Assembly: GCA_039707655.1 (NCBI GenBank)
Contig: CM077676.1
Coordinates: forward strand, 187,112,936-187,176,935
DNA: 64,000 nucleotides
Reading direction: 5' to 3'
From: Elymus sibiricus
Lineage: Eukaryota > Streptophyta > Magnoliopsida > Poales > Poaceae
A model generated the notes under the pieces. That model did no database searches. It was given only the letters and a program-made list of their open reading frames with translations, and was not told where the DNA came from. Positions 36,683 through 48,303 of the stretch are shown here, one piece after another. Every line of letters begins with the position of its first letter. Within the stretch, counting starts at the first letter, position 1. Made by a program: the position numbers and the translations under genes.

Positions 36683-36725
36683 GTCCCACCTCACCCACCG
36701 AGGGCGGGCATGACCGGTTTATAAG
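36683..36725 (+). promoter_or_regulatory. snRNA-type promoter motif, copy 2
   Basis: GTCCCACCTCA and TTTATAAG at the same spacing as copy 1. The difference from copy 1 is a G-to-A change at a CpG, as expected from cytosine methylation decay. Confidence 0.35.
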
Positions 36726-37343
36726 CTGTAGCAAGGCAACCCTTCCGAACTCCTTGTAACACTTATTGTGCGCTCACACACGGCGCTCTCTGCCCCATCA
36801 CTATGACCTGTGGGCCTTGATGTGCCTGTCCCCATGCATGCTGCATCAGTACGAGACTCGCTGGGACCAGGTTGCACCTAGGCGGTCATTTTTTGTGTAT
36901 GTTCCATGCGTGTGTGCACTACTTTGTTAGGTCATTGTGCACTTAATTTAAGAACATTCTGTACTACATGTCCCTTCATGACGGTTGTGCACTGCATGGA
37001 TCTTCATTTGTGCACTGCATGCTCGTCCGTTTGTGCACTGCTATGTGCACATGCCTTGTGTGGTACCCTAATGACATACTATCGCTGCTATGTTTATATT
37101 TTTAGTGCACTGCAGTATATTTTAACAGAGAACTGCAACAATGTACTGGAAATATACTTGTTCATAAGATAAGCAAACTGCATGATTACAAAGCAAACTG
37201 CATGATTTCAAAGCAAACTACAACACAAGCAAACCTAAAATTACCACAAGCAAACTACAAACTTAAGAGAGGGGAAATCTGATGAGAAATCTAAAATGGC
37301 ACGAGCAATCTTCTAGATACATTCTTGGTCGGCAACACCTCCT

Positions 37344-38246
37344 TCAGTAGTCGTAGTCGCCCCAGGTCCTGGCGCGCTTCCTGGACTGCTGCTTCTCGAG
37401 CTTTGCCCGGCGAAGCCCTTCCTGGATGATGGTGAGGCGGCTCCATATCTCGTATGCGGCGTAAGCGTCCTTTGCTGCATACTTGATGTGCCTCATGGTC
37501 AGGGGTATGCACTGCCAGCGGCTATGTTCTGCGTTGGTCAGCTTCTTCTTCATGTTGTTGTAGTAGTCATCGACGAGGATGCCGGAGACGTCTGCAAGGG
37601 AGTCCAGCGGCTTGGTCGCTGTAGGCACCCTCCATTCCTTCTGGATGTCGACGAAGTGGGTGATGTGCAGCCCGACGCGGTCGAGCATCTCTATGTCGCC
37701 GTCGATGGAGAAGCCAGCAAACGTGTACCTGGGGTCAGCGAGGAAGTTGTCGAACCTGATGCAGTTGTTGGCGACGGTGCTCAGTTGGAAGAGCAGCACC
37801 GGATGATTCTTGCCACCGGAGAGCTGGACGAGGGCGTCTTTCTGCTTTGCGTAATCCTCGTTGGTGTACTCCACATCAATTTTGACGATCTTGTGGCGCT
37901 CGAACTGGAGGTGGCGCTCGTACTGCTCGATGCTGGTTGCCGCCTTCTACAAGTCGTTGGTGTGGATGACGCGCAACTTGGTGTTTCCGTGGGCCTCCAC
38001 GTCCTTGAACTCCTTGATGAACCCCATCGGCTGGAGAACTTCTTCCTCCTTGAACTTGGTCTTTCTGTGGAGATCGATGAGTGGTAGGGAAGTGGTGGCA
38101 GCGCAATGGCGATTTCGGTTGTTGTGGATGAGAAAGTGCTGGCGGAGGTCTGAATTTAAGGGCGGGATGGCGGCAAAGGATGAACTGCACGATCTCCCTG
38201 ACGATGCGGTTCTGGAGATCGTGGGTTTGGTTGCGTATGTGATCAT
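37344..38246 (-). pseudogene. Werner-like DEDDy 3'-5' exonuclease domain protein with an in-frame stop
   Basis: The minus-strand frame from about 38246 to 37344 holds one TAG at 37947-37949; everything after it is open. The exonuclease core shows Exo I IDVEY (D-x-E), Exo II in the GFSIDGDIEML region, and Exo III YAAKDAYAAYEIW (Y-x3-D), so all DEDDy residues remain. The C terminus is basic (QQSRKRARTWG). Such domains degrade DNA or RNA from 3' ends; plant homologues resemble the WRN exonuclease. The upstream 30 codons overlap an F-box-like frame on the other strand, so the true start may be further in. Confidence 0.7.
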
Positions 38247-38256
38247 GGCTTTTTAG
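38167..38256 (+). pseudogene. F-box-like N-terminal scrap (29 codons)
   Basis: A short plus-strand frame from an ATG encodes HDLPDDAVLEIVGLVA, matching the start of plant F-box domains (LPDDALLEI), then stops. It looks like a captured first-exon fragment. It is too short to be a gene. Confidence 0.4.
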
Positions 38257-39381
38257 CGATGCAACCGCTTGGAGTGGTGGTCTTCTGTGATCGTCGGTTT
38301 TTGATCGTGTTTTTTTTTAATTTTCATAATTAATATTGTTCACCACCGCTATATATCCAGACGTGTATGTTTTTGGTAAGTGGTAGTCCGTATAAATAAC
38401 CTGACTCAGATGGCGAACTACATTTTAGATGTAACCGCACTTCTTTGTAGAAAAGCCCGCACTGTATTATTGAATAATGTGGGGTGGGGGTGGGGGGTCC
38501 CCCCCCCTTTTATTTTTTCTTTTGCGGGTATTCATTTAGAGGAAGATTTTTGTTTGGACGCGCTATGTCCACGGGCGGACTGTTTTTTATCGGCGAACTG
38601 ATTTTATTTACTATGTGTACTGCATCATGTGTTTGCCCGAGCGTCATTAATGTGCGGAGCGAACTGCATCTTGTTTCATGCATTTTTTACTTAAAATTGT
38701 TATGAAAAATGTGAACTGCAAGTGTTTCCATTGTATACAGGTGGATTTCTGCTTCCCTGCAAGTGAGCTTCAATTATGTTGGCCCGGCCTGTCATTTCGG
38801 CTTTTGTTGATGGGCTGGGTATGGCTCCTTGTAAATTAGCCGGGACGTTACGGGCCGGGCCGTTTGTGCAGCTCTTCCCAAGTGCCTCGCACACGCGTCC
38901 CTCCCACGCGCTCCCACTTCTCCCTCTCTTCCAGTGCCGCCCGGAGCAACCCCCCACCCCCATGGAAACCGCCGTCGCACGCAGCAACCACTGTCGCCCG
39001 CGGCAACTGCCGTCCTCCACAGCATCCGTCCGCGCCCGGGTTTCCTTTTATCGGTACGTTGCTTCATATTCTTCTATTTCGCGTCCCCCTCCGCTCCCCC
39101 TCCCCCAACTCCCCGCACCGCCGCCGCTCATCCCCATTGGTTGTGGTCCGCCTCTCATCCCCTCGTTCGTGATCGTCCCCCATCTAGTTGTTCCATTCTC
39201 TTAGTGGCTGCGCTTTTTGCTGATGTAGTTCGTTTTCGCAAGCAGTCGATTTCTTCTCGATTTGAAGCCAGTACTCGCGTGGGCTCCGTGGGCAGAGCAA
39301 GGAGTATCTAGGGTTTAGTCAGATTTCCTCTTTTTTGTTGCTGGTATTCGTCACGCCGTCCTTGCTTGCGACACAAACACC
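38257..39381 (+). other. Spacer and leader region of the Ulp1-like gene
   Basis: This stretch contains a G-run/C-run palindrome at about 38479-38508, several ACTGCA motifs, and from about 38860 a C-rich leader-like sequence before the ATG at 39382. No clear TATA box. Confidence 0.45.
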
Positions 39382-42300
39382 ATGTCTTCACCAAGCAAAG
39401 CACATGGAGGAGATCAAGGTATGTGGACTGCTTGCTTCCCCTTGTTTATTTTGTGTCTTGTTTATCTAATTATCTTGGTCATCATGTAGATTCGTTTTTT
39501 CTGTGATAGTTCTCATCATTCTCATGATGTAGATTCTGACATTTATTTTAATTATGTTTCTGCTTTTTTGAATCCACTAGGTAAAAATGTTGGCACTGGC
39601 CCTAATGATGCTGTTTATGATTCGCCGATTGGCTTACGTTGTCTTGGTGGTAAGGATCATGGTGGTCAGGCTAGCCCTCAAGTGAATTCACCAATTAAAA
39701 CCTCCCCTATTAGTGTGGCTCCTCCTTCTGGTATGTTCTTGTTTTTTTTCCTTATTTTAGTTTTGGTAACTTGTTTGTATCGTTGTGTTTCTTGTAAACT
39801 ACATTCCTGTGTATGAATTGTGATCTGCTTTATTGTTCTCTTTATGTACTTGCTATTTTTGGTGTGTATTATTTTTTTTATTGTATGTTCTGCTTATTGA
39901 TGTTGTGCAAACTGCAAAATGATTGTGTGTGTGAATTGTGAAGTGCATTATTATTTGATTTATATACTAGCTATTTTTGATGTTGTACAAACTGCTGATG
40001 GCTTTGTGAAGTTAGTCAGCCTTTTTTTGTGATCAAACATGGACTTAGTGATTTTTTCAAGGATATTTTTTCCTTTATTATGTTTGTTGTATGAAGCACT
40101 ACATTAAATGGATAGGTGAACTGCATTTTGTTTGTCTGCGCACTTCTTCCTGACCATAGTTAAACTTCATTCCGACGCAGCGACTGATTTTTCTACTGGG
40201 GCGCCTGGGTTTGAGGAGGTTACTCACTTGATTGACCATTATTTCGTAGAGGGTGTCGTTGGTGTGAGCTTTGACCAGAGCTTTAGGCGGCCCGTGTTGT
40301 CTGAAACACAGTCACAATCTGTTGACGGTACAAAGGAAGTTACGCAGGAGTGGATGGTCCAGGCACAGCTCCATGCTTATGTATCGAAGCAACACAAGAA
40401 GTTGTTGTGGTTTGAAAGTGATACAAAGAAGTATGAGGAGATGGAGAAGTAGAGGAGATCTGCAGATGCTGCCAAGAGTGTGAAATTTGATATGTCAAGC
40501 AGCATATTGTGCAGAAGAAGAGTATGAGTTCTGTTGCTGAGCAAGGTAGTACTCCTCGGCGCAGTCCCCGTGTCGCTTGCATGGAGAAGAACCTCGGTAA
40601 GAGAACTGTTGAAGCTGGTGGGGAGGATACGTAACGGAAGCGGGCATATGTTGATGATGAGCCCGAGTCCGACGACGATGACTTTGTTCTTGCTGATGTT
40701 GTGAGGAATGCTAAGTCTGGGAGACGGAAAGATTGTGGTCGATCTAAGAGTCAACATAAGCGGCCGCGTGTTGTTGCTGATGAAGATGAGGATGCTGTCT
40801 CGGGTGGGGAGGCGGATGTTGTTCCAAAGGTTTGTTGAAGTGCTGCCTTTGTTTCTTCCATTGTTGTTTTATTTACCTTTTTTGTCTCTTATCTACCTAA
40901 TTTATTAATGTGGACTGCATCTTCCTTTACACAGAAGAAGAAGAAGACTAGTAAGAGGAAGAGAACCGGTGATGACGGCGAGGAAGGAGATGATGATTGA
41001 TTTAACAAGACCGTACGTTTGTCACTCCCCAATGTGTGCAAAGCTGTATTGAAAGATCCACACCGTAATTGTGTTCGTGACGCTGGTTTTGGTGCTGTCT
41101 TCAACTTGACAGTACAGAAAAATGTGTCCCGCATTCTTATGTGCTATTTGATGGGAATTATTGACCATGCCAAGATGGAAATAAACTTTGGTCCTGACAG
41201 GGTTCTTCGAATCAATCGTGGTGCTGTTCATCAAATATTTGATTTTCCTATGGGACCTCACACTGCTCCCACGCCTGCTACCAGTGGCCATGATGATTCG
41301 TTGTCTGCCCTCAAGGATGAGCTTGGCTTTGCCCGTTCAAAAAGTATAGGTGTTAAGGACTTGCTTGCACTGCTGGCGGTGTTAGTGGAGAGCGAGGACA
41401 CCAAGATGGTTGATCTTGCTGTCAAGGTTTTCTTCATGATACTTTATCAGAATTTGCTATGCCCTGGGCCTGCTGACCGTTTGGGAAAGGTCGCTGCCAT
41501 GGTTGAGAACATGGATTATGCTGCTATGGCCCAGGTGGACTTTTGTCAGCTTGTTGTTGACGAGCTGCAGGTAGCTGTGGTGAAGTGGCAATCAGAAGGT
41601 AGCGTGCAGAATTGCGCTGAGGGTTGTGCTATTGTCCCACTGATTATGTATTTGGATTGCTTGAACCTTCGCAAATTTTCAGTTATGCACACGTTGACGC
41701 CACGTGCGTCATACCTGACGAACAAAAACTTGTTGAAGATATACAACGAAGATATGATTGTCAAGGGAAAGATTTATCTGGAAACTTACAGATTTGGAAA
41801 ATTGCCGGTTAGTGCATTCGTTTTTTAAATGTTTTTTTGTTCCTGTTATCCTTGTTTTATGAACAACGTCTTTCTTTTTTTGTTGTCAGAGAAATCTGAA
41901 CCTCCTAGTATTCACATGTGGACTTCTTTCCCTTCTTTCCTTTTTTGCAGTGGACGGCGTCCGGTGATATTGTCTACAATCGTCCAGTTGCACTTTTATG
42001 TGACAGCTCTGGTGCAGGCCCTAGCAGTCCTGCTAGGTTCCATGAGCCTATCTGTAGCCAGCCGCCGCCTACCCGGGGTTTCACGGCTGGTCGGATCTCT
42101 AATACTAGAAGCACTTCTGATCAGACGTTTGTTGGCGGCAGAAGACACGAGGAGATTGATGAGCTTCTTCAGAAGGTTATCAAGTTAATAGAAGATTTGC
42201 CAACCTCTGGTGATAGGTTGAGGACAGTTGCTGGATTTTTCCCTGTTGGCCACGGCCCCCCTAAAGAAGAAATTGTGGCTGCACACAACTTTGATCGTGG

Positions 42301-42831
42301 TGTGGTTGAAGGATTGAAGATTGCGGTGACGAATATTCGATCTTCGTATGCTCAGTTGAAGCAGTCGCAAGATGAAAAATGCGCTCGGTTTGAGAAGGAT
42401 GCTGAGCACATTTTGAAAGAAATGGACCGACAGGATGCTGGTGCTGACGCTGAAAATGTATGTTTTCCCTTTATTTGTCCTTTGTACCTCATTTGTGTAT
42501 TATGTGTACTGCTCCTGAATCTGTAGTTTTTTCGCCAGTTATATATTTTCCTATATTGTGTCTATGATTTTTTTCTATTGTAGGTTGGAGTAGAATCTTC
42601 TGATGTTCATGCATCTCAGGACGATGGGACTGATCAGGACGATGGGACTGGAGGTGCAGATTGTGATGCGCACCAGGATCCTCACAATGGCTTTGGGAAG
42701 GACGATCACTTGGCTGATGCGTTGTCCCCTCCAGATGTTGTAGCTGAGAAGGTTTAGTGGAATGACTTTTTGTACTATTGTTTTGTAATCTATGTATCTT
42801 GTTGGTCTAATGCATTTGTTTTACATAAGTG

Positions 42832-43117
42832 AGCTGCATTATTTGGCATAAGTAAGCTGCAATCTTTGACATATGTGGGCTGCATTCAGTTAGTGAACTG
42901 CATTGGTTTACATGAGTGAGCTGTATTCTTTGGCATAAGTGAGCTGCAGTCTTTGACATATGTGGGCTGCATGCTGTTCTGTTGGTGAACTGCATTGTTT
43001 TAGAGAAGTTAGCTGCAATCTTTTACACAAGTAGGCTACAGTCTTATTTTGTGACATTAGTGGGTTGCATGTTGTTCAGGTTGTGAACTGCATTGTTTTA
43101 CATAAGTGAGCTGCATG
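42832..43117 (+). repeat. Cluster of AGCTGCA/AACTGCA motifs in an intron
   Basis: At least ten copies of the motif at spacings of about 20-35 bases, within phrases such as ATAAGTGAGCTGCAT and TAGTGAACTGCAT. All are in the same orientation. Confidence 0.85.
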
Positions 43118-44628
43118 TTGTCGTGTTAATTTCATCTCACGCTCATTTGTGTTATCGTTGGCTTATTTTTTTAAATGTTTTGGCAGTCTGGAGAGGGAAA
43201 TGCAGAAGTTCATGAGTCGGTTGGCGTTGTTCGTGTTGATGTGAACCAGGAGGACCGCGTTGTTGCTGGTGGTGACGGTGTAAGGGTTTCTGTATCAGCA
43301 CCTTGTGAGAGCGCAGAAGCTTCTGTAGCTCAGGAATCCGATCCGGTTGTTGCCTCTAGTCGTCATGAAGATGTTGATGTTGATATTGAAAAGCTGCACG
43401 AGAATGACGTTCCTGTTGATAGTGTTGCTGGTTCTCCTGTTTGTCTGGCTGCCGATGATGTTCCTCGTGTTTTCAGTGTGGATCCTCGTGTGGGTGAGTT
43501 ATCTAAGGACGTTGCGGTTGCACGGACTGTTCTAAATGCAGACAACGCTGATGTTGACGCAGTAGGTCAGTCTAGTGAGGTTATGGTGCTTTCAGCGCAA
43601 CCTACTGGTGGAACTGTTTTGATCTCATCTGAAGAGCAAGAGCACAAAGAGTCTGAAACTGAAGGCAAGTATTTTGATTCAAAAAGTGAACTTGACGTTT
43701 TTGTCAGTCATTTTAATTACTATGGTAGCTACATATCACATGTTTTATGATAAAATGAACTTCTTCTTTGTTAATGCTTTCAAAGTAGTTGCTAGCTAGC
43801 ATATTTTCATTTTCTTTACAAGTGAACTTCATATTTTTTTAAATTCTTTTTCTTAATATACCATCTATATGGAATATATCATTTTTTGATAAGTGAACTT
43901 CATTTTTTTACTTGTTTCTTTTTTTTTTTTTTGCAGATGACGAACTTGCTGTTGTGGCTCTGTCGAGCATTGATCCAGCTCTTCTCAAGAGATATAACGA
44001 GCTGTACAGTGCTGTTACCAGGGCTCAGAAGGACAAAAAGGAGAAGTATGACGTTTTTTGAATTCTTAAATTGTTATGTTAATATGTATTTTCTAATCGC
44101 AGTCTTTGCCCTTTTTCATTCTTGTTATTTCGATAGTATCTTATGTTTCAGTTTTTCAACAAAATTTCAGGGGCCTGATTGCTTTTGTAACTGAGTTGGG
44201 CGAAATTCCCATTGGCGAAGTTGGTGAATCTTTTTGGACGAAGGGGATGCTCACTACCCTCCTTGTTGATTTAGGGGTTTCTTTGCTAGTAGATAAGTTT
44301 AAGGGATCTTCGACGATGGTTGTCCTGTACCATATTTGTGTAAGCATGCATAACTTTTGTTTGTTGTTTTATTCTCTTTTTGTATTCCATGTGATGACCT
44401 GTATGCTTTTCCACCCTTTTCCTGCCTTGATTTGTTTGGCAGACAAGTATTTGGAATGGCGGTAGTGTAGTCAGGGCGGTTAAATTGATGTTCTCGTCAA
44501 GAGCCGAGGAACGTGTCGATAAAAAAAATATGGTGAGTAATGTTTTATGTGTCCGGAATTATTTTGTGCGTGTCGGTATTATAGTGTTCTGATTTTTGTT
44601 TTTGTAATGCATAAATGGCTGAGAGGAT

Positions 44629-44631
<3 letters not shown>

Positions 44632-44682
<51 letters not shown>
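44632..44682. repeat. (TA)n microsatellite
   Basis: About 25 uninterrupted AT repeats in an intron of the Ulp1-like gene. Confidence 0.98.
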
Positions 44683-44685
<3 letters not shown>

Positions 44686-45319
44686 TTTTTAATTCCAACA
44701 GATCCTGTTTGCAACATTTGATCCTCCAGACACGAATGAAGGTGGAACTGTTGGCCATTATTGTGTAGTCGCCTTAAATCAAATTGAAAGGCGCTTTGAA
44801 TTTCTTGACTCGCTGAATAAACCTGGCAGTGTTGAAGCAAACAGGGTTTTTAGGAGGATAGTTAAAAATATCAAGCGTGCATGGAAAGAAGGTAGCGCAA
44901 GTTGTGATGAGCCGCTAAATCCTCCGACACTTGATGGCTTTACGTTGAAACATGTGATTGTCCCAATTCAGCCAAATGGGTATGTTTGTTGTAGCCCCCC
45001 CTCCCTTGCTATTCCTCAACTGTTCTTTTATATGAATGTGAAACTTATGGTTTTGTTCTTTTGCATGCATGATTGTGGATTCTATATGTTCCAATTCTTG
45101 CAGACATGGGATGGGATTCGAGTTGCTCAGTTTGGGGTGGAGCACATCGGCTACATCACGAAGGCCATGCTCTACAGCTGGCTCACATCATCGAAGTGTT
45201 CCTTGGATCTATCTTCGCTTTTAATCTTTGAAGATAAAGGTTGTGTTTGTGAACTGCTTGATTCCCCTCCTTTTTTTTGTGTGCTGCTTGCTTCCCTTTC
45301 TTAGGCATTAGTTTTTAGT

Positions 45320-45545
45320 GTGCCAGTGGACTGCATTTTTTTGAGAGTGGCGAGCTGCGTATTTTGTTATGTTAGTGAGCTTCAGATTCTGGATGAGTGA
45401 GCTTCAGTTTCTATATAAGTGAGCTGCATTGTTTTGGATAAGTGAGCTGCACTGCTTTTGATGAGTGAGCTGCACTCCCTTTATGTGAGTGAGCTGCATC
45501 ATGTTCTTTAGTGAACTGCATTTCTGTACATTAGTGAGCTGCTTT
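45320..45545 (+). repeat. Second cluster of GAGCTGCA motifs in an intron
   Basis: At least seven copies of (A/G)CTGCA, mostly as AGTGAGCTGCAT, all on the plus strand, between the two C48-like parts of the gene. Confidence 0.85.
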
Positions 45546-47890
45546 TGACTTTTCTGGTGTTGTACTTGGGTATTTCGTCGGCGCTGGACAAGTTAGCTGA
45601 GTGTTCCCGTGTTTTTTCCCATCTCTTTTTCAGGTTTTGATGGAGGCTTTCATGGAGGCTGTACATCACTTTTCGAGACCCAGGTTTCTGAAGCAGTTAT
45701 GGAGGATTGTGTTATTGAAATCTCTCCTAATAAAACTGGTTCTTTGGCTGGAGTTGGTGTGAACACTGGTGTTGCATCTGGACCTGTTGGTGGAAAGGAA
45801 GCTGCACCTGGATCTTCACGTGAGGTATTAAATCTTGATGATGATGATGATTTCGTGACGCCGGTTGTGCCACCCGTCAGTAAGAGGACTAGGAGTGCAG
45901 CGATCAATCGTCCCACGGGTGTTGAGGGTGTTGTAGTTTCGAACAAGAGGGCAGTAGATAGGCCTGTTAAGCTTAGATGCTCTATGGAGAAGTTGAAGCC
46001 TTCCAGGTTCAGACATCTTAATGAGGCGAGGCAAATAAAGGATCTCATTCTCAGCCAAGATTTCAGGACCAAATACAAAGAGTGAGATCTATGTGCCTGT
46101 CCTTCATCTTTTTGTGTGTTTAGTTTTTGTTTTGAACATTATTTTTTGACCCCATCTGTGTTTGTGTCTCTTGTGATATCTTTTCCGCAGAAGTTCACTC
46201 TTCATGGTCAAAATTCCTTTTAATGATATTGAATCAACCAATGTTGACTATATGTTTTAGACATTTAGGAAAGGAGCTTTCATGGACTCTATCTCATGGA
46301 TTTTGTCATTAAGTACTGGAAGCAAGATCCTGACATGAGTTTAGTTTATCGTTCTAGAGATCGTGTGCTACTTACACCTTTATTCATCACGATAAATGTG
46401 TCTTCTGTCATATTTTTTTTTGCTTTTGTGCACTTTTTTCTTGAGTACTGAATTTTTATGTCCATGCGTGCATGCATCTTTTTTTGCATGTCCCCATTTT
46501 TTTCTTTTTCTACGCAGTATGTTCTTCAAATGGAAACCGCTGTGAAGAAAAATGAAGAAGGATATCATGTGTTGCCGGTTGTGCATAACCCATTTATTTT
46601 AGAACATGTGGCTGAGCAGTTCTGGTTTTTTGTTGGTGATGATAACCTGCTCGACGTAAAACTAGTAAGGCCACTGTGTCCATCATTTTCTTCTTCTTCC
46701 TTGTTGCATTTCCTCTGTGGTTATTTTCAGCAGTGGTCCTAGTGCTATGTGTGGAATGAACTTCATTGATTTTTTATTTTTTTGCTGTCCCCTTTCCCGT
46801 ATGTATCTCCCCCTGACAGATTTTGATGCCGCGCTCTAAGGACGGACATTACTCCCTATACACGATGAACCGCCATTGCGATACCATTGATATCCATGAT
46901 ACGAGGAGGTACACTGGCAATGCTGATGAAGTGACAAAGTGGCGCAGGTCTGAGTACCACGCAGACTGCACTGAACTGGTATGCCAAAGTTTTGACCATT
47001 CTGACTACATTATTACCTCTCATAGAACTGCACTTGCTAGTATAGTGGACTACAGTATCTGTGTTATAGAACTGCATTTTCTCGCAGCACAAACCTGGTT
47101 ATACAAGTGATAACCCAATCCTGACTACGTTCTTAGTACTCATAGCACTGTACTGGTTAGTACAGTGCACTGCAATATCTGTGACATTGAACTGAATTTT
47201 CTCGATCCACCTACCCTGGCTAAAAGAGTGATAAAGCCATTTTTTGTAGATGAGCTCGCATGCATTAAAAGAGGGACAGTTCAGATCGTGTGGAGAACAT
47301 ATAGTTTCATCGTCTTAATAGAAATAACTAATTAATATAACATCTCTGTTTTTTGTTTTACGTTTCTTTTATTTGATCTGTAACGTGTGTTTTTGGCTCT
47401 TGTGGCTGCCTTTTTCCTTTTGCCAGATGACCAGAATGACTAGTGATGAAGGCGGTTTATGGTGAAAAGTTGTATAACTTGAAGAAGCACCCTGACTAGG
47501 TTGAATTGTCAGAGAAGTCCTTTTTTCCGGTCATGCCAGAACAGGGGCCAAATGAGTGTGGATTCTATGTTCTGAGGATGTCGCAGCAGTATGACGGCAC
47601 GCGTATGGTTGAAAAAATTGCTAAACAAGATGTAATACTTTTCTGTTTCTCCCTTTTTGGTAGTGTTTTTTCTTTTACGTTTTAATTTTTGTTTTATGTC
47701 ATGTCCTTTAGTCATCTATCTGCATTTTCAATTTTTTCAGCCTGCTGTCGAAGATTGGAAGGCGGAGTACATTTACCAGCTGATTTAGCATCCTTCCAAC
47801 ATGTTGTGTATTGAAGACATGCCACCTGAGCTCCGCGAGCTCATCGATAGCCTTGGGCTTTCTTCCCAATCGCAGTCGCGTTCACAGTAA

Positions 47891-48303
47891 TAGTGTTAGG
47901 CATAAACATGTTAATGATTTGGACGAAAGCTAGGTTTTAGGGTGTGTACTGTCTAACGTATATCATGTTTTGCAAATAATTTGTATGAAGGCTACAATTA
48001 CGGCATGTGTAGCATCTGTTTTTATTTATGTACATGATTTTTTTATGTGAAATCTGGTTCTTCAATGTGTGTTCTGTGTGCATCAGTGCTATTGTAGCCG
48101 TCTCTTTTTATTTATCTTATTTTTATCGGTGAAAAAACTTGCAGAATGGCACTACATTCCATGTTTTTTTTTTGAACTGCACTTCATTTCTGTATATAAG
48201 TGGACTGCAGTCCCCCCTCTTGGCTGACTTCTTTTTTTCCGCCACAACTTTTTATTTTTGATTTCATGTTTTTTAATCTAGCGTTTGCGTGATGGGATGG
48301 AGT
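47891..48303. other. 3' flank of the Ulp1-like gene
   Basis: T-rich sequence without a frame of interest. ACTGCA motifs occur near 48177 and 48205. Confidence 0.5.

Larger units (their letters stand above)
32752..37103. repeat. Tandem direct duplication, two units of about 2.15 and 2.20 kb
   Basis: Unit 1 (32752-34900) and unit 2 (34901-37103) align along their whole length by eye, both starting AGTGCACTGC. A partial third start is at 37104. Unit 2 has about 55 extra bases near 36390-36450, including a G-run/C-run. Each unit holds a B3 gene, a 31-base direct repeat (AGTCAACAATAATAAAAAGT core), and a snRNA-type promoter motif. Confidence 0.92.
39382..47890 (+). pseudogene. Multi-exon Ulp1-type (C48) protease-like gene, decayed
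   Basis: Supported exons include 39382-39418, 39581-39730, from 40177, about 40937-41807, 41951-42457, 42584-42751, 43187-43664, 43937-44045, 44171-44339, 44443-44532, 44702-44979, 45635-46080, 46820-46978, 47427-47631 and 47741-47890. Most junctions are GT-AG with matching phase; 43665 uses a GC donor. The N-terminal domain (41019 on, INRGAVHQIFDFPMG) matches the domain preceding Ulp1 in plant transposon genes. The first C48-like segment has GHYCVVALN and FEFLDSL (His, Asp). The second has GHYSLYTMN and later GPNECGFYVL (catalytic Cys). Stops at 40450-40452 and near 40633, 41000, 46258 and 47498, plus frameshifts, show decay. Intact homologues would cleave SUMO-like conjugates. Confidence 0.75.
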
